Below, in pieces: positions 34,853-41,962 of a stretch of 64,000 nucleotides of DNA; the first letter of the stretch is position 1; each line of letters starts with the position of its first letter. The position numbers and the translations under genes are program-made. Source of the stretch: Thermoproteota archaeon (GTDB lineage: Archaea; Thermoproteota; Thermoprotei_A; EX4484-217-1); the NCBI GenBank assembly GCA_029258915.1, contig JAPDJU010000001.1:86889-150888 (forward strand), in the 5' to 3' direction. The notes beneath the pieces were generated by a model. The model did not search any database. It was given only the letters and a program-made list of their open reading frames with translations, and was not told the DNA's origin.

Positions 34853-35297
34853 ATGATAGAGGTAATATTAAATGACCATAAGTTTTTCAAGAAGACCATC
34901 AAAGAAATTTCTCAAATGATTAATGAAATAAATCTTAAGCCGCAAACATCTGAGGAAAGGTTTAGCTTACTTAGAGATATATATTGTATTAACATATAAG
35001 ATATCAGTGTACATAGGCGTAGTTGAAAAACATAGGGAGTTAGAAGAAGCAACACTATATCCTTTTCTTGAAAAACAAAAATATGTTAACGAAGTTAAGG
35101 TTTTACGTGGACAACATAGGAAAATTGTAGAATATGTTAACGATATGAAAAACATTATAGCAGAATATAGGGGATCCCTTAAACCCGTTGAAAATATAGC
35201 TGGAGAGATTATTGAGAAGTTCGTAAGCATTAAAACTTTATATTTAAAACACATGGACTTAGAAGAGAAGTTAATATTCAAAATGTTATCTAAATAA
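34853..35297 (+). pseudogene. Hemerythrin-like HHE-domain protein, frameshifted
   Basis: The first frame (from the ATG at 34853) encodes the opening helix MIEVILNDHKFFKKTIKEIS and stops at 34997-34999. A second frame takes over with KISVYIGVVEKHRELEEATLYPFLE, QHRKIVEY and LKHMDLEEKLIF. Together they supply the His and Glu ligands of a four-helix hemerythrin-like di-iron site. Removing one A near 34992-34995 joins them. Such proteins bind oxygen, nitric oxide or iron. As written the gene is broken. It is divergent from the radical SAM gene. Confidence 0.72.
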
Positions 35298-35356
35298 CCA
35301 TTATTCCTTACACTATTTCATACTTAAAATAAATGGTTATTGAAAAAGCGTTATTG

Positions 35357-35755
35357 CTATAGTGGTAATAGTATAGATTTTACTTGGTATACTCCTCTCA
35401 TACCCCTAAGCCTTCCTAGTACACTTAGTATTCTAGAAGTTTCTCCTTCAACTATAAATATTTCAATACAATACCTGTTTCCTACATGTCTATGAACATT
35501 TTCAACAACTACATCGTCAAATTCGTGCCTTATCTTAGTTATTTTATAATCTACATCTTTTCTTTCATAAGGACATGTTACCATAATTACTCCTGCCGCT
35601 TTATCATGCACTTCTCTAGCCATTTCTGCTTCGCTGACTAAGCTCCTAAGGGCATCTCTTATAGCTTCCGATCTACTGTAGTAGCCTCTTTCTTCTACTA
35701 GTTTGTCTAGTTTTTCTACTAGAGCATCCGGTAAAGATATGCTTATTACGGTCAC
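35357..35755 (-). CDS. nikR: NikR-family nickel-responsive regulator
   Basis: A 132-residue protein with a ribbon-helix-helix N-terminus (ISISLPDALVEKLDKLVEE, SRSEAIRDALRSLV) and an ACT-like metal-sensing C-terminus. The four nickel ligands of Escherichia coli NikR (H76, H87, H89, C95) are matched with the same spacing at H77, H88, H90 and C96. It is divergent from a P-type metal ATPase, and the 129-base gap holds three inverted repeats with GTTAA/TTAAC half-sites, likely its operators. Confidence 0.9.
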   Translation of the reverse strand: MTVISISLPDALVEKLDKLVEERGYYSRSEAIRDALRSLVSEAEMAREVHDKAAGVIMVTCPYERKDVDYKITKIRHEFDDVVVENVHRHVGNRYCIEIFIVEGETSRILSVLGRLRGMRGVYQVKSILLPL

Positions 35756-35768
35756 GGGTTATCACTAT

Positions 35769-35846
35769 ATTAACTTTTCTCGGTTAACCTATTAAAATGT
35801 TAATAATAATTATTAACTTCAATAGCACAAAGTTAATATATTAACT
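35769..35846. promoter_or_regulatory. Cluster of GTTAA/TTAAC inverted repeats (candidate NikR operators)
   Basis: Three elements share GTTAA and TTAAC half-sites: ATTAAC with GTTAAC around 35769-35788, the perfect palindrome GTTAATAATAATTATTAAC at 35799-35817, and AGTTAATATATTAACT at 35831-35846. They fill the divergent promoter between the NikR-like gene and the P-type ATPase. Confidence 0.6.
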
Positions 35847-35884
35847 AATCTTCTCCTTTCTCAGTAATATGGAAAATAGCTAAT

Positions 35885-37723
35885 GTGACAATCACTATGA
35901 AAGAACTTCATGATATGGAACTATATGGTTACGTTATCATAGCTATAGGCATTTTAGGAATAATATTTCACGGTCTTGGACTAGAATTTTTGGATTCCTA
36001 CCTTTTAATATTAATTATAACTATTCTTGCAGTATCTTTAATTTTTGAGATCTTGAGAAAAACAATAAGTGTTAATGAGGCTATCGTACGAACTCTTATG
36101 ATATTTGTTGGTACAGTATTGTATTGGTTTAATTTACACTTAGAAGGAATGTTGCTGTTGACAGTGTATGGTGCTGCTGAAATATTAGAGAGCGTAATAG
36201 AAAGATACGCTGAAAGGCGGCTTAAAAAACTCTTAGAAATTATTCCTAGAACAGTTAAAGTGGTGAAAGAAGGTAAGGTAAACATAGTCGACGTTAATGA
36301 TGTTAAAGAAGGAGACATAGTTATTGTTGGACGTGGAGAGAGAATCCCAGTAGATGGAGTTATTTTAGATGGTGAAGCTTTAATTGATGAATCAACAATC
36401 ACTGGGGAGCCTAAACCAAGAGAGATTAAATTATATGATGAGGTCTTAGCTGGAGGCTTAGTACTTGCAGGTGCTGTAAAAGTAAAAGCTATAAAACCTG
36501 GTTCACAGTCCCTAGTTGCCCGTATTGTAGAGCTTGTTGAGAAATATAAGAAGAAAAAAGCTACAATAGAATCTACTATTCAAAAATTTTCTAGAATATA
36601 CTTGTCTTTAATGTTAGTAGCATCTGCAATAGCATGGATTATTATAGGATACTATAAGGCATTAATATTTATTGCCGTAGGTTGTCCAAGTGCATTCTTA
36701 GTTACAATACCGGCTACATTATTGGCTTCAGTGAGCGTTTATTCTAGGAAAGGTATAATCGTAAAAGGCACTAAACCTATAGAATCTGCTTCAAAAACTA
36801 ATGTAATAGCGTTTGATAAAACAGGAACAATAACTTTAGGCAGGCTTGAACTTGAAAGAATAGTACTTTTACGAAACAGTGTAAGCATGGATGATATATT
36901 AAGATACGCGGCTTCGCTTGAAGTGTATTCAAGCCATCCAGTAGCTAAAGCCATTATTAGAGAAGCTAAGAAGAGAAACGTAAAGTTACTGTCAGCATCA
37001 GAGGTTAATGAGAGACCAGCATTAGGTGTAGAAGGCAAAGTATTAGGAAAACATATTTTCATAGGTAAGGTAAGCGATTCTACGAAAAAGAAACTCAACA
37101 TCTTAGCTGAGGAGTTAGAAGGTAAAGTTATTACTGAGTTAAGAATAGATGGTGAACCATATGCAATATTGATATTCAGTGATATTTTAGACCCTAAATC
37201 CAAAGCCGTTATAGAACAGTTAAAAAACATGAAGTTCAAGGTAATTATGATTACAGGAGATAAAAAAGTTAATGCTGAGAAAATAGCTAAGCAATTAGGA
37301 ATAGATGAATATTATGCTGAACTTAAACCTGAAGAAAAAGTACGGATAATTGAGAAAATAAAAGAAAACCGTAGAAACCGTGTTATTATGGTTGGCGACG
37401 GCATAAACGATGCCCCAGCTTTAGCAGCAGCTAATCTAGGAATAGCAATAGGTAGTTTAGAAGCAGTAGGAGAAGCCGGCGATATAGTTATTTCAAGAGG
37501 AAGCATAGATTTAGTACCGTTTATAGTAAAGTTTGCAAAATATTCTATGAGAAAAGTTTATGAGAATATAACTATAATCCTCGCAGCTAAATTAGCTGCA
37601 ATAGTGTTAAGTGTAATAGGATTTCTACCATTATGGGCAGCAGTAGCTTTAGGCGATGATGGAGGAGCCCTTGCATCTCTGATAAACATAGCTAATATAT
37701 TAAAGTCAGCATATAGATCATAG
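35885..37723 (+). CDS. P1B-type heavy-metal-transporting ATPase with a CPS motif
   Basis: A 612-residue pump; the start may be GTG at 35885 or ATG at 35897. It lacks an N-terminal metal-binding domain. Membrane helices precede the actuator motif DESTITGEP, then the metal-site helix reads GCPSAFLVT (C267-P268-S269), the phosphorylation site is DKTGT (D311), and the hinge is MVGDGINDAPAL. The usual CPC, CPH or SPC of characterised subtypes is replaced by CPS, so the metal cannot be assigned from the motif. Divergent pairing with a NikR-like regulator points to nickel. The C-terminus ends soon after the last helix pair. Confidence 0.88.
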   Translation: MTITMKELHDMELYGYVIIAIGILGIIFHGLGLEFLDSYLLILIITILAVSLIFEILRKTISVNEAIVRTLMIFVGTVLYWFNLHLEGMLLLTVYGAAEILESVIERYAERRLKKLLEIIPRTVKVVKEGKVNIVDVNDVKEGDIVIVGRGERIPVDGVILDGEALIDESTITGEPKPREIKLYDEVLAGGLVLAGAVKVKAIKPGSQSLVARIVELVEKYKKKKATIESTIQKFSRIYLSLMLVASAIAWIIIGYYKALIFIAVGCPSAFLVTIPATLLASVSVYSRKGIIVKGTKPIESASKTNVIAFDKTGTITLGRLELERIVLLRNSVSMDDILRYAASLEVYSSHPVAKAIIREAKKRNVKLLSASEVNERPALGVEGKVLGKHIFIGKVSDSTKKKLNILAEELEGKVITELRIDGEPYAILIFSDILDPKSKAVIEQLKNMKFKVIMITGDKKVNAEKIAKQLGIDEYYAELKPEEKVRIIEKIKENRRNRVIMVGDGINDAPALAAANLGIAIGSLEAVGEAGDIVISRGSIDLVPFIVKFAKYSMRKVYENITIILAAKLAAIVLSVIGFLPLWAAVALGDDGGALASLINIANILKSAYRS

Positions 37724-37823
37724 TCTTCATTCAGCTTTAACCCTGATATATAAATAAGACATTATCATAAATCACTGATACTGTCATGCTGTTTCTATAG
37801 CGATAAGTTTTTATTGTGCCCCT

Positions 37824-37842
37824 CCTATAACTGTGTTATAGG
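37824..37842. promoter_or_regulatory. Inverted-repeat operator upstream of the sulfhydrylase
   Basis: CCTATAAC-TGT-GTTATAGG has perfect 8-base arms and the same half-sites as the copies at 27808 and 29099. A TATA-like TTTTTATT at about 37807-37814 lies upstream and the start codon 65 bases downstream. Confidence 0.75.
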
Positions 37843-37906
37843 TAATAATATCTAAATGATAAGTTAAGATAGCTTATTTCTTGTATAAAAATGCAAGGTG
37901 AAGTTT

Positions 37907-39103
37907 GTGTCTATAAGAATTGTAGCTATAGATAAGTTAAAATGTGAAAAAGAACTTGAACTTAAAGAAGTTTTTGAAAAAATGGATGAAATTCTTAGAG
38001 TAGGAGGAGTTAAGGAACCCATTATTGTTGATAGTAGGTTTAATGTTGTAGATAACATTGAACTTTACGAAGCCCTAAGAAGACTAGGTGTAAAGTTAGT
38101 GCCTATTTCTCAGAAGAAAGCAAGCCTGTATTTATCTCTAGAATCCTTAGGTTTCTACGATGAAATATACCCGGAACCTTTAAGGGTTTTTAAAAGTACT
38201 TTAGAACTTCTATATCGTAACTGGCCTACGCCCTTAGTATTGTTACGAAGCCTATCTACCGATGAAAGAAGAGTATGGGCCAAGCTCGAAGGATTTAATC
38301 CATTTAGCGGAAGCGTTAAGGATAGAATAGGATGGTTCATGTTCATTAACGCTATGAAGAAGTTCGGTGGAACATATAAAAAGTTCGTATACGAAGCAAC
38401 ATCTACAAATACAGGTATGGCATTAGCAGCTATGGCGGCTATGCACGGATTTAAAGCTAGGTTTTATCTCCCAATAACCATACAGAAAGCTTCCGATGTA
38501 CTTTTAAAAGTTATAGGCGCTGATGTTGTTAGAGTACCTAAACAGCTTACAGTAGAGTTTATCGACGATGTAGAGAGAAATGCTAAACGTGATAAAACAT
38601 TACATCTTAACCAGTTTGAAAACGATGCTAATTTTGAAGTACATTTAAGATACACTGCAAAAGAACTTGAACTACAGATTAGAGAAGCTAAAATATATCC
38701 AGCAGCAATAATAGGTGGAATAGGTACATCAGGCCATATGTCAGCCATAGCATTCTACTTTAAAAACAGATTCAGAGAAAACATTGAAATATATGGGGTT
38801 CAGCCAGCGAAAGACCATTCAATACCTGGTATAAGGAGGGTAGAAACTGGAATGAAATGGATACATTGGGTCAAATTTAACGGAGTAATTGATACTGAAA
38901 GAAATGAAGCAGTAAGGGAGGCAATAAATATCGCTAGAAAAGAAGGCATACTAATAGGGTTAAGTAGTGGAGCCGTAGTTTCTGGTTTTAAAAAGCTCAG
39001 TAGTGAAGGAAAGTTAGATAGAGGAGATGTTATTCTTATATTTCCAGATCATGGTTTTAAATATGTTGAACAGTTTCAAGAATATTTACAAAAACATGAG
39101 TAA
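37907..39103 (+). CDS. O-phosphoserine sulfhydrylase-like cysteine synthase with an N-terminal ParB-like domain
   Basis: AAGGTGA at 37895-37901 selects the GTG at 37907, giving 398 residues, close to the length of the Aeropyrum OPSS. The PLP domain starts near residue 90 (WPTPLVLLRSL), with the PLP lysine in NPFSGSVKDRIGW, the substrate loop EATSTNTGMALA, the phosphate-binding GGIGTSGH and a C-terminal LSSGAVVSG. OPSS makes cysteine from O-phosphoserine and sulfide. The extra N-terminal part has EPIIVDSRFNVVDNIELYEALRRLG, which resembles the PILVD...DGHHR...ALRKLG stretch of the SerK-like protein but without the DGHHR residues. The upstream operator links it to the sulfur cluster. Confidence 0.87.
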   Translation: MSIRIVAIDKLKCEKELELKEVFEKMDEILRVGGVKEPIIVDSRFNVVDNIELYEALRRLGVKLVPISQKKASLYLSLESLGFYDEIYPEPLRVFKSTLELLYRNWPTPLVLLRSLSTDERRVWAKLEGFNPFSGSVKDRIGWFMFINAMKKFGGTYKKFVYEATSTNTGMALAAMAAMHGFKARFYLPITIQKASDVLLKVIGADVVRVPKQLTVEFIDDVERNAKRDKTLHLNQFENDANFEVHLRYTAKELELQIREAKIYPAAIIGGIGTSGHMSAIAFYFKNRFRENIEIYGVQPAKDHSIPGIRRVETGMKWIHWVKFNGVIDTERNEAVREAINIARKEGILIGLSSGAVVSGFKKLSSEGKLDRGDVILIFPDHGFKYVEQFQEYLQKHE

Positions 39104-39237
39104 ATTATACTTTTTAATTTTTCTAAAACAATAGATTTCCCCAAATATTGTTTAAATACCGTGTAGATAATTAAACATAGAGAAACGTAACTACTCTCCG
39201 AAAAATTAAGGTCTTAAATGACCTATGGAGGTAGTTC

Positions 39238-40212
39238 ATGGTTAAGGTTATCGTTTCCGGTGTTCCTTCGGAGAATGTTATACATATTAAATTTACTACT
39301 ATCATGAGCTTCTTAGTTGTGCTTCTTGCATTAACTTATGGACAAAAGCTGTTTTACGACTTATTATGTGTGCTTGTATTTTTAATTCCTTTGTTAACCA
39401 TGAACTTTATAAAATCAGTTAAAGCTTCAAAAGCTGTTAAGAAATTTCTTAAAGACTGCATTATTACAGATAAAGAGTTGAAACTAAAGAAGGAATATAA
39501 AGTTAAATGGGGTGTTTTAGAGACTTTAGGCCATAGGACATTAAGCGGACTTTATAGTCATGATACGTTTTTCATACCGAACTCAAACACTATAAGACTA
39601 CGTAAAGTAGAGCTAAACAATGTTGACGGCGATTTCTGCATTGTGATGTCTAAAATGGGAACAGGAGCTGCCTTGCTTTCGGGCTTTAAAATATTTGAAG
39701 GAGAATGTAAAGGTGTAACAGTGGTTTTTGTTAAACCGCAAAATATTGCTTATAAACCCGTTGAAGACGGTATCATTTTAAAATATAGAGAATATGTTGT
39801 AGAAGCTTCTATAAAGCCGTGTAGAGGAGGTTTCCAAGGTTCAGTTTACGTTTATGAAGGAGACAAGAAACTCTATGTTAAACTTATTCTCAACTGCATG
39901 ATAAAGGTAGAGAATAGTGTATTTAAGAACAAAATAGTACTTGCTCGGCCTAAGAACTTTTTAGAAAAATTTAACTATAATGCAGACATCAACGAAACCT
40001 ATATTATTGTAACCTATGAGAAGAACATATCACCTATAACTTTAGCTAAGAAGTTAAAGTTGAAATTACCCCTAATTGCAGGTAATGTTAAAGGGAAATT
40101 AACATTAGAATTAACTATGAAAATACCTTTCCGTAAAAAATTAACAAAGAGAACTGCAGTTAAAATTATAAAGCTAAAGACATTAACTTCAGAGTATTCT
40201 TATATACTATGA
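39238..40212 (+). CDS. Membrane-associated protein of unknown function
   Basis: A 324-residue protein with a GGAGGT site at 39226-39231. Two adjacent membrane helices lie near residues 20-58, followed by a large Lys-rich, beta-rich cytoplasmic or external part with no recognised motif. A short inverted repeat, GGTC-TTAAAT-GACC, lies directly before the ribosome-binding site at 39210-39223. I do not recognise the family. Confidence 0.65.
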   Translation: MVKVIVSGVPSENVIHIKFTTIMSFLVVLLALTYGQKLFYDLLCVLVFLIPLLTMNFIKSVKASKAVKKFLKDCIITDKELKLKKEYKVKWGVLETLGHRTLSGLYSHDTFFIPNSNTIRLRKVELNNVDGDFCIVMSKMGTGAALLSGFKIFEGECKGVTVVFVKPQNIAYKPVEDGIILKYREYVVEASIKPCRGGFQGSVYVYEGDKKLYVKLILNCMIKVENSVFKNKIVLARPKNFLEKFNYNADINETYIIVTYEKNISPITLAKKLKLKLPLIAGNVKGKLTLELTMKIPFRKKLTKRTAVKIIKLKTLTSEYSYIL

Positions 40213-40298
40213 GCTTAGGGAGCTCTTAGCCAATGGCTTCAAAATATATTTAGCAGTTATTTCTCACGTCCCCAAAGGGCTCCTTATATTACTTATTG

Positions 40299-41276
40299 TC
40301 ACTGATTTCTTAAGCATTTTGAGAAGACGCGAAGTGCATTTCTATAGAATATTTTCTCTAAGTCTTTGCTTGTTAACCCAGCGTTCTTTAGTTTATTAAC
40401 TAAGTGTGTTATTTTATCTATGCTTTCTAACCCTTTAGGTGCTGTTTGTATTCCAAGATAGTCTGTTCCTAAAGCTAAAATATCTACTCCAAAGTTTTCG
40501 TAGACATAAAGTATATGTTTTACAACAGTATCTATGTTTACCTCATTTCCTGATAGTGCTCCTGTGTAAAGAAATATTCCCATAACTCCCTTATTGCTAC
40601 GTAAGGCCTCTAAGACTTCATCGTCAACATTCCTGTCTGTATTATAAACAGCTTTAACGCCAGCATGACTTATTATGACAGGTTTCTCAGTGATGCTTAA
40701 AACATCTAATGAAGTTCTTTTACTTGCATGCGCTAAGTCTATAATTACGCCTAATTCTGAGGCTAAATCAACAAGTTTTTCACCTAAACCTGTAAGCCCA
40801 TAATCTTTCGCCGTTTTACATGAAGCAGCATATTTATTATCAACATTCCATGTTAACCCAAGAACCCTAACACCTAGTTTATAATATAACTCAAGATCCC
40901 ATGGGTTGTCTAAAGGATAAGCACCTTCTATGCCTATAATCAGCCCTATTTTATTTGTCTTTAATAATTCTCTTAAATCACGTCCACTTGATATTAGATG
41001 CAACTCATTACTGTATCTATTAGTTAGTCTATGGTAGAAGGCTATTTGATCCCATGTTTTAGTAAATGCATCTCTAAATGATGTGCCAAACATTCCATTT
41101 TTAGGCTTAAGAAATCTTTTACCAGAAAATACTGCTCCTACAACGTACTTCACATTGGCTTTCTTATATTTAGGCAGATCAACAGGCCTGTTAGGATCAT
41201 TTAAGCTAAAATCTTTAACTTCATATCCATTAAGGAAGTACGTTGAAATATCTTCATGTAAGTCAAAAATATACAC
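40299..41276 (-). CDS. Membrane dipeptidase-like peptidase (M19 family)
   Basis: A 325-residue metallopeptidase. AAGGTG precedes the GTG start at 41276. The N-terminal FDLHEDI provides the first zinc ligands, IGIEGAYPL the bridging glutamate, VIIDLAHASKRT and IISHAGVKAVYNTDRNV the histidines, and LGTDYLG a conserved late Asp. These match renal dipeptidase-like enzymes, which hydrolyse dipeptides, often including D-amino-acid forms. No signal peptide is present, so it should be cytoplasmic. Confidence 0.9.
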   Translation of the reverse strand: MYIFDLHEDISTYFLNGYEVKDFSLNDPNRPVDLPKYKKANVKYVVGAVFSGKRFLKPKNGMFGTSFRDAFTKTWDQIAFYHRLTNRYSNELHLISSGRDLRELLKTNKIGLIIGIEGAYPLDNPWDLELYYKLGVRVLGLTWNVDNKYAASCKTAKDYGLTGLGEKLVDLASELGVIIDLAHASKRTSLDVLSITEKPVIISHAGVKAVYNTDRNVDDEVLEALRSNKGVMGIFLYTGALSGNEVNIDTVVKHILYVYENFGVDILALGTDYLGIQTAPKGLESIDKITHLVNKLKNAGLTSKDLEKIFYRNALRVFSKCLRNQ

Positions 41277-41318
41277 GCTAAAACACCTTAAACCTAGCTT
41301 TTAATAGAAAATGGTGTA

Positions 41319-41332
41319 AGAAAAAAGTTTTT
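41319..41332 (-). terminator. Oligo-T stretch after the 178-residue gene
   Basis: On the minus strand a run of T residues begins a few bases after the stop of the hypothetical gene at 41336, before the leader of the dipeptidase gene. It fits an archaeal terminator. Confidence 0.35.
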
Positions 41333-41335
41333 ATT

Positions 41336-41872
41336 TTAGGGGAAATGATGGGCATTCACTGCAAACTTTAATATTAAATCCATGTTGTTGGGGATAACTA
41401 CCGCTGTAGCATTTACTAAGCCTCTAGATGTTTTCTTAAATACATTATCGTACTTGTCTACTATTGCTTCCGAAATTTCTTTTAACCAGTCGGGAATATT
41501 TGACGGCGGATATCTTACTATCCTAGACGTTTTAGAGATACATAGATCTCTTTCTTTAAGAGGTCTTCCTATAAACTCATAGCCTGTTTCAAAACTTAGA
41601 TTATGTTTCTCAATAAAGCTCCCTTTAAAATCTTTTATGAAGCTCCACTCGTGGATTATCTTGGCTCTAGCAAGCTTAGTGTAAGTTAGTTTTCTTCTTG
41701 AAGAAAAAACATAAACCTTATCTCCATCGGTACCCACCATTACATAGCATGGTCTACATTTTTTACCATAATAGACTTCGAGAAGACAGCCGGAGACACT
41801 GAAAACCCCGGGCTTAAATCTGTGTTTATAGTGAAATACGGGCATTATTATTTCATAACTTACAGTTTTCAT
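41336..41872 (-). CDS. Hypothetical protein
   Basis: A 178-residue soluble protein starting with ATG behind AGGTAAG. It is beta-rich in the first half (KTVSYEIIMPVFHYKHRF, CYVMVGTDGDKVYVFSS) and has a basic segment TSRIVRYPPSN followed by a helix. Cysteines at CRPC near residues 39-42 could bind metal. I do not recognise the family. It lies between the dipeptidase and FeoB genes on the same strand. Confidence 0.6.
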   Translation of the reverse strand: MKTVSYEIIMPVFHYKHRFKPGVFSVSGCLLEVYYGKKCRPCYVMVGTDGDKVYVFSSRRKLTYTKLARAKIIHEWSFIKDFKGSFIEKHNLSFETGYEFIGRPLKERDLCISKTSRIVRYPPSNIPDWLKEISEAIVDKYDNVFKKTSRGLVNATAVVIPNNMDLILKFAVNAHHFP

Positions 41873-41962
41873 GATAATACACTTACCTAGCTTTTCCTAT
41901 GTAAAATTTTGTTGCTAAATTAAGATAAATTATTAGCTTCTTTACTCTTAACATACTTGTAA

